This document shows, piece by piece, positions 1 to 5,752 of a stretch of 32,318 nt of DNA. Each line of letters begins with the position of its first letter. The stretch's first letter is position 1. Under the pieces are notes generated by a model that had not been told where the DNA came from, did not search any database, and was given only the letters and a program-made list of their open reading frames with translations. A program made the position numbers and the translations under genes. Source of the stretch: a virus; the IMG/VR virus record IMGVR_UViG_3300042564_000961, positions 1-32,318 of that record. One strand, written 5' to 3'.

Positions 1-127
1 TCAGTACACTCCAATTTATGGTCGTGGTAAACTTGTCTTTTATCTATATTCATATCTCACTTGAAAATTTGTTTGATTCCTTTTGTGCTAATCTGCGGGA
101 CCTGAAATACTTAATTTTTTGTTCCCA
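1..127. repeat. Terminal direct repeat (first copy; second at 32192-32318)
   Basis: Bases 1-127 are identical to 32192-32318. Joining the two copies gives a circle of 32,191 bases, and the genes flanking the junction read through it without a break: the zinc-ribbon gene ending at 50 overlaps the start codon at 53, which is the same codon as 32244. A length of exactly 127 equals a k-mer size often used by assemblers, so the repeat is more likely an assembly overlap of a circular or circularly permuted molecule than a biological terminal repeat. That origin is inference. Confidence 0.95.
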
Positions 128-322
128 ATTGTAACGCTTAACCGAATAGAATCCGGTCGATGTTATGTAAACCATAATCGTATTGTCGCAATCGCATTTC
201 AATGAAACTGAATGGACGTTGTTTGATTTCGAAAACATTTTGTCAACCAAATCAAGGCTTTGTTTTTCTCCGCAAATAGGACAAACCAAATTATGATTTT
301 TCAGTTTCGGGTATCGTGCCAT
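50..322 (-). CDS. Small zinc-ribbon protein, paralogue of its downstream neighbour
   Basis: A 90-residue protein with a CPIC knuckle (C14, C17) and a second pair spaced as CDC (C43, C45), followed by a strand-rich stretch ending near Y64. It aligns end to end with the protein encoded at 31963-32244: shared features are CxxCG, a MF-KS step, a KCD/RCD turn and a GFY/GYF motif. The second knuckle lacks the usual two-residue spacer, so metal binding may be weaker. I chose the ATG at 322 because it gives the same N-terminal length as the paralogue; an upstream ATG at 397 would overlap the previous gene by over 100 bases. The stop overlaps the next start (ATGA) across the circular junction. Function is unknown; nucleic-acid binding is a guess. 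Confidence 0.75.
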   Translation of the reverse strand: MARYPKLKNHNLVCPICGEKQSLDLVDKMFSKSNNVHSVSLKCDCDNTIMVYITSTGFYSVKRYNWEQKIKYFRSRRLAQKESNKFSSEI

Positions 323-530
323 ATGTTTCGTTATAATATTGTTCTGCATTTTCATAAGGTGAATTCTCAAAATTAACTCCATGGTAAGCCGCATCAATTA
401 TCTGCTCTTTCTCCATTTGTTTGGCTTGCGCAAATACTTGATTCCATTCTTTTGTGCTTTTACTATGCACAAATACATCTTGTTTAATATGTTCAATTAA
501 AAATTGAACTGCCGTTTGTTTAGTTTCCAT
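291..530 (-). CDS. Hypothetical early protein
   Basis: A 79-residue acidic, soluble, mostly helical protein that I do not recognise. The start METKQTAVQ at 530 was preferred over an ATG at 569 because it sits just after the stop of the upstream gene at 532, while the longer form would overlap it by 38 bases. The C-terminus is rich in Glu, Asn and Tyr. It lies in a chain of small early genes between the replication genes and the zinc-ribbon pair. The 32-base overlap with the next gene is compatible with translational coupling. Confidence 0.65.
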   Translation of the reverse strand: METKQTAVQFLIEHIKQDVFVHSKSTKEWNQVFAQAKQMEKEQIIDAAYHGVNFENSPYENAEQYYNETYGTIPETEKS

Positions 531-531
531 T

Positions 532-792
532 TTATTCTTCAAAATATTTAATTTGATTAAAATTTTCATCCATCAATCCCCTGTTAATTAAGTATTTTGT
601 AGCGTCTTGCATTACAATCTTACCGTATTGGTTTATTCCTCTTTTTGTTTTTGGGTCAAAATAAACATACCAATATTTACTTGTGTTGTATAATATCATT
701 GATTTAGTATCAATTTCAACTTCTTCACATTCCCAATGCGGATTCATAAATGATATGTCCCCCGAATAATTAAATGTTTCTTTATTTTCCAT
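532..792 (-). CDS. Hypothetical early protein
   Basis: An 86-residue protein with an acidic N-terminal half and a Tyr/Trp-rich centre (SKYWYVYFDP) that looks like a small beta sheet. No family is recognised. It overlaps the upstream membrane-protein gene by 11 bases and is followed after one base by the next start, so it belongs to the same leftward early operon. It has no signal peptide, membrane segment or cysteine knuckle. Confidence 0.6.
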   Translation of the reverse strand: MENKETFNYSGDISFMNPHWECEEVEIDTKSMILYNTSKYWYVYFDPKTKRGINQYGKIVMQDATKYLINRGLMDENFNQIKYFEE

Positions 793-1003
793 TTTGTTTG
801 ATTCTTAAAATTCCTGATTTAGTGTACTTCCCTTCTTCCAACTTACCGGTCCATTCATCGTGACCGATTTCCATTGAAAATTTTTTGTACCTCCATGTGA
901 AAATTCGATTGTCTTCTTTTGGTTCTTGATTTTTAGATTGCAACCAAAAAAATAATGCGATGCCCGTGGAGGCTAAAATGATTAAATAATATTTTGTTTT
1001 CAT
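782..1003 (-). CDS. Small protein with an N-terminal membrane anchor
   Basis: A 73-residue protein that begins MKTKYY, followed by a hydrophobic helix at about residues 6-21 (LIILASTGIALFFWL) and a polar, basic/acidic tail of about 50 residues. The layout fits a single-pass inner-membrane protein with one soluble domain. There is no lipobox. Its start overlaps the stop of the upstream gene as ATGA, indicating translational coupling. It could interfere with a host envelope function or with superinfection, but nothing in the sequence shows which. Confidence 0.6.
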   Translation of the reverse strand: MKTKYYLIILASTGIALFFWLQSKNQEPKEDNRIFTWRYKKFSMEIGHDEWTGKLEEGKYTKSGILRIKQNGK

Positions 1004-1749
1004 ATCTGATAAATTTTACCCTCTTGGTCCAATCGTGTTTCAAAATTTACCATGTCATAAATGGCTCGCTTGTAACATTCCGATTTTGATTTTACAATTC
1101 TTAATTCCCGATTTTCAATATTTGCCAAACTATCCCACACCTCTTTTTTTGCCTCCACGCTTGTCGTAATTAAATTAAACTTTTGGGCTATGTCGTACAA
1201 ATGGTCAAGCCCGCCTTGCGTGAATTTGTATTGTGGATTTTTTGAAATCAAATCCGCGTAATCATTTAAAATATCAATTGCCTGCTTTTTTAAAACGTTG
1301 TCTTCGGGGACCGGTAATGGCGGTGTTTCGACGTAAGAATTGTGGACCTTTCCAATCACTTCGCGCTTGTCTTTGTCGCGGTATTTCTTCAACCATTGAC
1401 AAAAGTTTGGCGAATTGAAAAAGACTTGCTTGTCATCGCTTTGATATTCCCCTTGTAATCCGCGTTTTACGGCCTCAATTACCTCGTCTGATGTCAATGT
1501 ACCAAACGACTCTAAATCGTCGCTTATACTAAAGATTTGCGCTTGTTCTTCTGCAACATTTTCGTTTCTTAATCCAAGTTTGATTTTGATTCGGGTCCAA
1601 ATACGAAATGCTAATTCGCTTTTTTCTTTCTTCGTAAGCGTTTTCAACACTTGCCCTTTGCTAAGTTCAATTATTTTCGCTTCGGTTGGGGAAAGATTAG
1701 AGGAAATCGAATGGGTTGTTGTAAGTTCCATCGTCGTGTGATTTATCAA
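1000..1749 (-). CDS. Replication-region protein of unknown function
   Basis: A 249-residue soluble protein encoded directly after the DUF4373-type replication gene. The central segment (about residues 75-125) has a pattern of helices, GEYQ, then FNSPNFCQWLKKYRDKDKRE, which resembles proteins that follow replication initiators in Bacteroidota phages and plasmids; this resemblance is from memory. No Walker A motif is present, so it is not an AAA helicase loader of the DnaC type. The first ATG at 1749 overlaps the upstream gene by 53 bases; an in-frame ATG at 1731 reduces this to 35. A role in assisting initiation or helicase recruitment is inferred from position only. Confidence 0.7.
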   Translation of the reverse strand: MINHTTMELTTTHSISSNLSPTEAKIIELSKGQVLKTLTKKEKSELAFRIWTRIKIKLGLRNENVAEEQAQIFSISDDLESFGTLTSDEVIEAVKRGLQGEYQSDDKQVFFNSPNFCQWLKKYRDKDKREVIGKVHNSYVETPPLPVPEDNVLKKQAIDILNDYADLISKNPQYKFTQGGLDHLYDIAQKFNLITTSVEAKKEVWDSLANIENRELRIVKSKSECYKRAIYDMVNFETRLDQEGKIYQI

Positions 1750-2467
1750 TTGCCGCTTTGGCTTGTTGTAGGTTTATAATATTTTGTTCAAACTTACCAA
1801 TTTTTTTGGTTGTGTCAACACCTATGTTTTTTTTCGGTGCAAATAAACCTTGGTAATTGTTTCCAATCGAATGGTCGATTGCCTCTTTCAATTCGTTGTC
1901 ACTTTTGTCTGACCAATCTTTTATCAATTGCGCTTTCCCGATTTCTGTGTAGGTTGATTTTTTGCTTTTCTTATAATCAAACCATCGTTGAAATAAAAGG
2001 TCGCGTTCCGTAGGAACTGCTACTTGTTCTATTACTATTTTATTTACTTTACTTTCTTTTTCTTTACTTTCCTTTCCTTTCTTTTGTTGAACGGTCGTTG
2101 AACGGTCGTTGGACAATCGTTTATCGGCTGATGCTTTTCCGGCCAATTTACGTTGTTCTTTCATGCGAAAATATGGCTCCAAGTAGACCAACATTTTAGG
2201 GGAAAAAAACTTTTCGTCGTTGTCAATTTCAAACAATTCGTAATTGCATACGGTCACTCGAATCTTTGCCTCTGACACCCCAAACTCGTCGGCTAACAAA
2301 TCCAAGTCTTCCAAAGGATAAACTAAGTCTTGCTGTTCTCTTAATGTCTCTAAAAGCATGAAATAAATGCCGTACCCCTCAACTCCTAATTCTCTGCGTA
2401 ACCGTCTAATTTTACGGTCGTGCCTTGCATTGCAAAAATGCGGGAAATAAAATGCCTCTTTTTCCAT
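1697..2467 (-). CDS. DUF4373-type replication initiation / replisome organiser protein
   Basis: A 256-residue protein. Residues 1-95 match the Lin1244/Lin1753-like N-terminal domain (DUF4373): FPHFCNARHDRKIRRLRREL followed by GVEGYGIYFMLLETLRE, a winged-helix fold seen in phage and plasmid replication initiators. A Lys/Glu/Ser-rich linker (about 120-140) leads to a C-terminal region (about 150-256) with a W-x-x-Y-K-K-S-K-K-S-T-Y motif similar to the C-terminal parts of such proteins. It probably binds the phage origin and recruits host replication enzymes, since no phage polymerase or helicase is encoded. It follows the 61-residue gene by five bases and so lies behind the structured RNA at 2665-2760. 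Confidence 0.8.
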   Translation of the reverse strand: MEKEAFYFPHFCNARHDRKIRRLRRELGVEGYGIYFMLLETLREQQDLVYPLEDLDLLADEFGVSEAKIRVTVCNYELFEIDNDEKFFSPKMLVYLEPYFRMKEQRKLAGKASADKRLSNDRSTTVQQKKGKESKEKESKVNKIVIEQVAVPTERDLLFQRWFDYKKSKKSTYTEIGKAQLIKDWSDKSDNELKEAIDHSIGNNYQGLFAPKKNIGVDTTKKIGKFEQNIINLQQAKAAIDKSHDDGTYNNPFDFL

Positions 2468-2472
2468 TTTTT

Positions 2473-2658
2473 TTAAAATCTAAATTTTAAACTTGGTTCT
2501 TTATTTTCTGGATAATGTCTATATCCTTTTAAATCGTATGTAATATATTGACCCATTTTAAATTCAACTATTATATGGTTTTCTAAATAATCAATTATTC
2601 CATTACCATATCTTTCGTCATAAACTCTGTCACCAATTTTAAATTTTTTCTCTTCCAT
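2473..2658 (-). CDS. Small SH3/Tudor-like basic protein
   Basis: A 61-residue protein starting MEEKKFKIGDRVYDERYG. The pattern GDRVYDERYGNGIIDYLENH followed by IIVEF resembles the small beta-barrel modules of the Tudor/KOW kind (for example the C-terminal domains of UvrD/PcrA-like helicases), where a protein or nucleic acid surface is bound. This is a fold-level resemblance only. It is the first gene after the structured RNA and terminator; the U-rich tract of that terminator ends only a few bases upstream of its ATG, so its expression and that of the replication gene behind it may depend on read-through. Confidence 0.65.
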   Translation of the reverse strand: MEEKKFKIGDRVYDERYGNGIIDYLENHIIVEFKMGQYITYDLKGYRHYPENKEPSLKFRF

Positions 2659-2664
2659 TTTTTT

Positions 2665-2706
2665 AAAATAAAAAAGCCTGAATGCGTAGGAGTGCAGACA
2701 GGCTTT
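2665..2706 (-). terminator. Intrinsic terminator / attenuator upstream of the replication genes
   Basis: In the minus-strand transcript, AAAGCCTG (2706-2699) pairs perfectly with CAGGCTTT (2680-2673), enclosing an 18-nt loop, and is followed by TTTTATTTT. This is a textbook intrinsic terminator. It ends just upstream of the ATG at 2658, so it would prevent expression of the downstream genes unless bypassed. Its large loop contains ACTCCTAC, complementary to the loop of the preceding hairpin. Confidence 0.85.
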
Positions 2707-2760
2707 ATGGTTCTTAAAACCAATTAATCACCGAAAAACTCCTACCCTTTTCGCTGATTA
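2665..2760 (-). ncRNA. Candidate phage small RNA or leader with loop-loop pairing
   Basis: Reading the minus strand, hairpin 1 pairs 2760-2748 with 2737-2725 (13 bp with one mismatch) and closes a 10-nt loop at 2747-2738. A small hairpin follows near 2725-2708 (TGGTT/AACCA), and the terminator hairpin completes it. The loop of hairpin 1 carries GTAGGAGT and the terminator loop carries ACTCCTAC: 8 nt of perfect complementarity that could form a kissing loop. A promoter-like box lies just upstream, placing a start near 2760. No known RNA family is recognised. It may be a free ~95-nt RNA or an attenuating leader for the replication genes. Confidence 0.65.
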
Positions 2761-2765
2761 CGAAA

Positions 2766-2773
2766 CAAATATA
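2766..2773 (-). promoter_or_regulatory. Bacteroidota -7 promoter box TATATTTG
   Basis: TATATTTG on the minus strand is a perfect match to the Bacteroidota -7 consensus TAnnTTTG. It lies directly after the stop of the gene ending at 2778 and about six bases before the base of hairpin 1 of the candidate RNA, a natural spacing for a transcription start. I do not see a clear -33 TTTG at the expected distance, so strength is uncertain. Confidence 0.55.
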
Positions 2774-2777
2774 AAAT

Positions 2778-3047
2778 TTATTCCTGAAATTTCATTAATC
2801 GTTTCATAAAAATTCCCGCGTATTGCGGAAAATCTCTTTCAAATAAACGGGCATAATCTGCCGAATAATTGTTGTTGACTTTGAATTGGTCGTTTCCGCT
2901 TATCATGGTATGATACCGAATGACCTCTAATATTTGCCGCGCTCCAATACGCTTGTAATTTCTACCGATTAGCTGAAACGCTATCTTTCTGAATTCCGTG
3001 TAAATTTGCGGGTTTTCTTCGTTGTATTTTCTGAATGACTTTTTCAT
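2778..3047 (-). CDS. Conserved small phage protein (NNY-YARLF family)
   Basis: An 89-residue protein with the pattern RKYNEENPQIYTEFRKIA, GARQILEVIRYHT and NNNYSADYARLFERDFPQ. I recall the same layout (ENPxxYxxF, IRxHT, NNNYxAxYARLFxxxxPxYxxxF) in small proteins from many unrelated phages, where the function is unknown. It is probably a compact helical DNA- or protein-binding domain acting early. It lies immediately upstream of the promoter box and structured RNA. The start overlaps the end of a short upstream gene by 86 bases. Confidence 0.75.
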   Translation of the reverse strand: MKKSFRKYNEENPQIYTEFRKIAFQLIGRNYKRIGARQILEVIRYHTMISGNDQFKVNNNYSADYARLFERDFPQYAGIFMKRLMKFQE

Positions 3048-3129
3048 TTTTTATAAGTTTTAATTTACGATAGTCTTGTTCTAATTGTTGTGCGATGTGC
3101 TGATGCCATTGCGTAAAGTTTAATTCCAT
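2962..3129 (-). CDS. Short hypothetical protein (55 aa)
   Basis: An open frame of 55 codons starting MELNFTQWHQHIAQQ, basic and Gln-rich, predicted helical. It begins one base after the stop of the short membrane-protein gene at 3131 and fills a gap of about 80 bases that would otherwise be non-coding. Its 3' part overlaps the next gene by 86 bases in another frame, which lowers confidence; only the first 27 or so codons are in unshared sequence. Confidence 0.45.
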   Translation of the reverse strand: MELNFTQWHQHIAQQLEQDYRKLKLIKNEKVIQKIQRRKPANLHGIQKDSVSANR

Positions 3130-3130
3130 T

Positions 3131-3259
3131 TTACTTTTTTATTAACGTTAAAATTATGAATCCCATTACGATAAACATCGTACCGGCGACTCCGATGAAT
3201 GCGATAAATTCTGCCGCATCATTATTTTGTTTTGATTTGCCTTGCCAAATATTTTTCAT
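3131..3259 (-). CDS. Short single-pass membrane protein (42 aa)
   Basis: A 42-codon frame from ATG at 3259. The N-terminus (MKNIWQGKSKQNNDAAE) is polar, followed by a 22-residue hydrophobic helix (FIAFIGVAGTMFIVMGFI to LTLI) and a terminal KK. This is a clear one-helix membrane protein. It overlaps the upstream gene by 38 bases and is followed by the next short gene after a single base. The role is unknown; small toxins or host-envelope modifiers of phages look like this. Confidence 0.6.
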   Translation of the reverse strand: MKNIWQGKSKQNNDAAEFIAFIGVAGTMFIVMGFIILTLIKK

Positions 3260-3443
3260 AGTCTAAACCGTATTTTGTGAAAACAATTTTTATTTCATCC
3301 CATACTTTGGGGCCACCAATGGCCCCGTAAAGTACGGATTTAATATTATGCGCCTTGAACTCTCTTGCGGAAAAAGGTTTGACCTCTGCGTTGTTTAAGT
3401 TGTCGGCAATTTCTTGATAAACTTCAAATTTTTTAGGCTTCAT
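3222..3443 (-). CDS. Hypothetical early protein
   Basis: A 73-residue basic protein starting MKPKKFEVYQEIADNL. It contains a helix-turn-like stretch (PFSAREFKAHNIKSVLYG) with AIGGPKVWDEI after it. I do not recognise a family. An ATG at 3479 would add 12 Lys/Asn-rich residues and a 47-base overlap; the ATG at 3443 overlaps the upstream stop by 11 bases and is preferred. It is part of the early operon between the SSB-like gene and the structured RNA. Confidence 0.6.
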   Translation of the reverse strand: MKPKKFEVYQEIADNLNNAEVKPFSAREFKAHNIKSVLYGAIGGPKVWDEIKIVFTKYGLDYEKYLARQIKTK

Positions 3444-3651
3444 TTTGCTCTTGTTCTTCGTACAATTTTTTTTGCTCATACCATTCTTCGTTTGTCATTT
3501 CTCGGTTGTATTCTTCAACCTGCCCATGGTCCAACGAAATTTTTTTGATTGCTTTTTCGATGTCCTCCATTGTCTCGCAATGTATTCGTTTCCAACATAA
3601 AGCGTGGTCCATGTGTGACCGATATTCAAAAACATAGTTTCCTGCCTTCAT
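3433..3651 (-). CDS. Hypothetical early protein, acidic C-terminus
   Basis: A 72-residue protein: N-terminal strands (GNYVFEYRSHMDHALCWKRI), a helix (MEDIEKAIKKISLDHG) and a long Glu/Tyr/Gln-rich C-terminal helix. It starts two bases after the SSB-like gene and may be co-translated with it. No family is recognised; the layout resembles small phage recombination or replication accessory proteins only in a general sense. Confidence 0.6.
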   Translation of the reverse strand: MKAGNYVFEYRSHMDHALCWKRIHCETMEDIEKAIKKISLDHGQVEEYNREMTNEEWYEQKKLYEEQEQNEA

Positions 3652-3653
3652 GA

Positions 3654-3914
3654 TTAAAACGGTAAGTCATTGTCGTTCTTCGCCGGCTTTGATTGGGAAC
3701 CTTGCGCTTTCTCCCATGTGTCAAGTTCGGTGTAAATTTTTCCGTTTTGCGATTGATTAACGTTTAAGTTAACCCAACCGTTTTTGGTGTTTTTGTTAAG
3801 GAATGCCACAAAATCCTCAACCTTTACGGATATTTTACCAATGACCCAATCGGGTGCATTTTCTGAACGTTTAAAAATTAATCCGTCTGCAAATACTTTG
3901 TCTTTCTTTTCCAT
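3654..3914 (-). CDS. SSB-like protein with acidic C-terminal tip
   Basis: An 86-residue protein. The body has alternating strands (FADGLIFKRSENAP, WVIGKISVKVEDFVAFL, GWVNLNVNQSQ) and a flexible, Ser/Lys/Asn-rich linker leads to the C-terminus DNDLPF. That acidic -DLPF tip is the hallmark by which single-stranded DNA-binding proteins dock partner proteins. At 86 residues it is shorter than a typical SSB and the OB fold is only inferred. The position directly after the ERF annealing gene supports a role in coating single-stranded DNA during recombination and replication. Confidence 0.7.
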   Translation of the reverse strand: MEKKDKVFADGLIFKRSENAPDWVIGKISVKVEDFVAFLNKNTKNGWVNLNVNQSQNGKIYTELDTWEKAQGSQSKPAKNDNDLPF

Positions 3915-3919
3915 GATTT

Positions 3920-4486
3920 TTATTTGTTTAATTGTGATTTACGATTTGAAAAAATTGCGATTTGTTCCTTGGACAATTCGAAATTGTCGTTGGCATATTT
4001 AAAATACTTTTGTAGGTCCTCGATTGTTGCGGACACACTTACACCCAATTCTATGTCGGACGTTTCAATGGTTGGCTTTTTAACCTGCGGGGCCGGCTCA
4101 CTTTTGCCGTGCGTATTTGTCGCGTCTGCGTCTTGCGTATCGTCCAAAGCAAAAAGTCCGTTGAGCGCATATTTTCGTGAGTAACTTGATGACGCGCCGG
4201 TGACCTGCGACCCATCCATTCCTTTCTTGCTTTCTTCTTCACGGGCCAACGCGGTCGTCGTATAGGTTTCTTCTCCGTTTGAAAGCGTTGCGGTTGCCTT
4301 AACATAGTAACGGTCACCGATGTTAATTATCTCGTCGGAAATCGTAACGTAAAACCCCATCGGGTTAATCACTTGTTTGACCGCCTCCAAGATGTCTTCG
4401 GCGGACCGGTATTTGTATTTCCCGAATGAATTAAATTGCCCTTTGGGTGCTTTTACTTTTGCTTGAATTTCTGATAATGATTTCAT
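3920..4486 (-). CDS. erf: ERF-family single-strand annealing protein
   Basis: A 188-residue protein. Residues 11-40 read KAPKGQFNSFGKYKYRSAED then ILEAVKQ, the signature of the ERF superfamily (phage P22 Erf), and the YSRKYALNGLFAL segment at about 105-117 is also typical. ERF proteins form rings that anneal complementary single strands in phage recombination and in circularisation or repair of the genome. The C-terminal part (from about 120) is a linker followed by a small helical domain. The next gene encodes an SSB-like protein, a usual partner. The start is preceded by ACTATCAA, a leader motif seen before other early genes. The first 56 bases overlap the upstream gene. Confidence 0.9.
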   Translation of the reverse strand: MKSLSEIQAKVKAPKGQFNSFGKYKYRSAEDILEAVKQVINPMGFYVTISDEIINIGDRYYVKATATLSNGEETYTTTALAREEESKKGMDGSQVTGASSSYSRKYALNGLFALDDTQDADATNTHGKSEPAPQVKKPTIETSDIELGVSVSATIEDLQKYFKYANDNFELSKEQIAIFSNRKSQLNK

Positions 4487-4631
4487 TTGATAGTATGTTT
4501 AAAAGTTTGGAATTATTGGTTTTACACTCGTTTTGGATTATGTCCCTGACCTGCCACAATTCGGGGTCAAATGACCAAGTCATGGTGTATGTTCCGGCCA
4601 TGTCTTGGAATTCTGCTTTTATGACCCTCAT
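4431..4631 (-). CDS. Hypothetical early protein
   Basis: A 66-residue protein beginning MRVIKAEFQDMAGTYTMTWS. The first half looks like a small beta structure and the second half is helical and Asn/Ser/Lys-rich. It is coupled to the upstream 38-residue gene by an ATGA overlap. Its last 18 codons overlap the start of the ERF gene in another frame. I do not recognise it. Confidence 0.55.
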   Translation of the reverse strand: MRVIKAEFQDMAGTYTMTWSFDPELWQVRDIIQNECKTNNSKLLNILSNEIIIRNSSKSKSTQRAI

Positions 4632-4744
4632 GACAAAAGTGAATAAAATGTGATTGCGCCTAATAAAAACGCGACTTGCTTTAAGAATGGGATGACGTCC
4701 GATTGGTTAAAATCCCCGATTAAAAGTGTGATAATGTTTTTCAT
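4628..4744 (-). CDS. Short hydrophobic protein (38 aa)
   Basis: A 38-codon frame (MKNIITLLIGDFNQSDVIPF onward) with two hydrophobic stretches and a C-terminus FLLGAITFYSLLS. It is the first gene behind one copy of the duplicated promoter/leader element, with the ATG at the same distance from the conserved 20-mer as in the other copy, and it overlaps the next gene as ATGA. Those two facts support it as a real gene despite its size. It is likely membrane-associated; function is unknown. Confidence 0.65.
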   Translation of the reverse strand: MKNIITLLIGDFNQSDVIPFLKQVAFLLGAITFYSLLS

Positions 4745-4812
4745 TTTGATAGTGTTTATGTGTTTGATTTTGTAAATGTACTAAAAAGATTCGGAATAAA
4801 AAAAAGTTTTTT
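4745..4812 (-). promoter_or_regulatory. Duplicated promoter/leader element, copy 1
   Basis: This stretch closely matches 5753-5820. A 20-base block (4793-4812, identical to 5801-5820) lies 49 bases before the ATG in both copies, and the leader ends AAACACTATCAAAATG in both. A TACATTTA sequence on the minus strand is one base from the Bacteroidota -7 box TAnnTTTG. Most likely it is an early promoter with its 5' leader for the 38-residue gene, the 66-residue gene and ERF. Confidence 0.6.
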
Positions 4813-4833
4813 AAAGGGGGGTTTTACTCCCCC
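4811..4833 (-). terminator. Probable intrinsic terminator after the zinc-finger gene
   Basis: On the minus strand GGGGG (4833-4829) pairs with CCCCC across an AGTAAAA loop, and the stem is followed by TTTAAAAAACTTTTTTTT. It lies just after the stop of the 161-residue gene and directly before promoter copy 1. The stem is short and the T tract interrupted, so termination may be partial. Confidence 0.5.
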
Positions 4834-4846
4834 ATGGCTCGGTGAT

Positions 4847-5332
4847 TTAAATATTGACAAATTTGTTTTGATGGTACCCAATTCCGGACCCGCCACATTC
4901 AAAACATATCCCCGAACAAACGTGCTTAAATGCAGGGATTATTTTTTTGCCATTACATTTTTGACACTCTTTGTACTCTTTTAAATTTACATTCAATTTT
5001 TGCAATCGATTATTTTTTACATTTTCATTTGTGAGCAAATTGGCAACTTGTGTCAAAATTTCTTTTGGTGTGATATAATTTGATATATAAAATTTGCGAT
5101 TCCAACCATAAGCCGAAATAACTATGTTATACTTATTAAGTGACTTGTCAGACAAATAATCGCTTGGTCCTAAATTAATATCTTTAAGCCAAACCTTTCC
5201 ATCAATTTGAATTTTAATGCTGATTTCATTTCTTTCAAGCAACAAGTTTAAATTTTTGACATAATAGTTTCTATTATCGTATGTCAAAATTCTATTTGCA
5301 TTTTCAAAAATGTCTTTTAATAAGTTTTTCAT
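4847..5332 (-). CDS. Early protein with a DnaJ-like C-terminal zinc finger
   Basis: A 161-residue protein. Residues 1-110 form an unrecognised mixed alpha/beta domain. The C-terminus carries C123-x-x-C126-N-G, C139, C143-x-x-C... (C143 and C146 in CFECGGSG). The CxxCxG and CxxCGGSG pieces resemble half of a DnaJ-type zinc finger, which binds one or two Zn ions. The leader AACACCTATCGAG before the ATG resembles that of neighbouring early genes. It lies between two small hairpins. Its role is unknown. Confidence 0.65.
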   Translation of the reverse strand: MKNLLKDIFENANRILTYDNRNYYVKNLNLLLERNEISIKIQIDGKVWLKDINLGPSDYLSDKSLNKYNIVISAYGWNRKFYISNYITPKEILTQVANLLTNENVKNNRLQKLNVNLKEYKECQKCNGKKIIPAFKHVCSGICFECGGSGIGYHQNKFVNI

Positions 5333-5352
5333 CTCGATAGGTGTTTAAGATT

Positions 5353-5372
5353 GCCAAGGAATCCGCCTTGGC
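5353..5372 (-). other. Intergenic hairpin
   Basis: GCCAAGG (5353-5359) and CCTTGGC (5366-5372) form a perfect 7-bp stem with a 6-base loop between two early genes. No T tract follows, so it is not a standard terminator. It may be an mRNA processing or stability element. Its flank (CGAGCCAAGG) resembles the sequence at the terminator near 4830 (CGAGCCATGG). Confidence 0.5.
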
Positions 5373-5383
5373 TCGGGGTTGAA

Positions 5384-5752
5384 TTATAATTGAAAATATA
5401 CGGATGCGAAAACCAATTCGTTGTCGCCTTCTGCAAATTGTTGCATTGCCTTATAACCTTCTTTTGTTTTAGGAAAATAAACTTTATCGATTTGAATAAT
5501 TTCAACACCGTCAAAGTAAAAAGCAATCAATCCTGCGTTATTAATTGAATGGCAATACTCAACCTCGTTCATGTATTTTAAGCCGTCAGCCTTATTTACA
5601 TAGATTGAATAAACCTTGCCATCGCATTCGTAAAAATTTGAATTAAAACATTTTTGCATAAGCATGATTTGCTTTTTCCACTCATACGGATTGTACTCGT
5701 TGCGCGCGTGATTAATTGCTTGTTCTGCTGAAATTTGATTAAAAGTCTTCAT
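5384..5752 (-). CDS. First early gene, hypothetical protein
   Basis: A 122-residue protein: an N-terminal helical part (MKTFNQISAEQAINHARNEY) and a beta-rich centre (YECDGKVYSIYVNKADG, AFYFDGVEIIQIDKVYF) ending YFQL. I do not recognise it. It is the first gene behind the main non-coding region and promoter copy 2, so it is likely the earliest expressed phage gene. Phage genes in this place often act on host defence or transcription, but nothing in the sequence tells which. Confidence 0.7.
   Translation of the reverse strand: MKTFNQISAEQAINHARNEYNPYEWKKQIMLMQKCFNSNFYECDGKVYSIYVNKADGLKYMNEVEYCHSINNAGLIAFYFDGVEIIQIDKVYFPKTKEGYKAMQQFAEGDNELVFASVYFQL

Noticed and set aside
4051-4317. Second minus-strand frame inside the ERF gene
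   Set aside because: It is entirely nested in a well-recognised ERF coding sequence, is Arg/Lys/Pro-rich as expected from a frame shadow, and has no start context.
5329-5526. Minus-strand frame of 65 codons overlapping the first early gene
   Set aside because: Most of it lies within the 122-residue gene in another frame, and its end crosses an intergenic hairpin; the overlap pattern does not fit neighbouring gene spacing.
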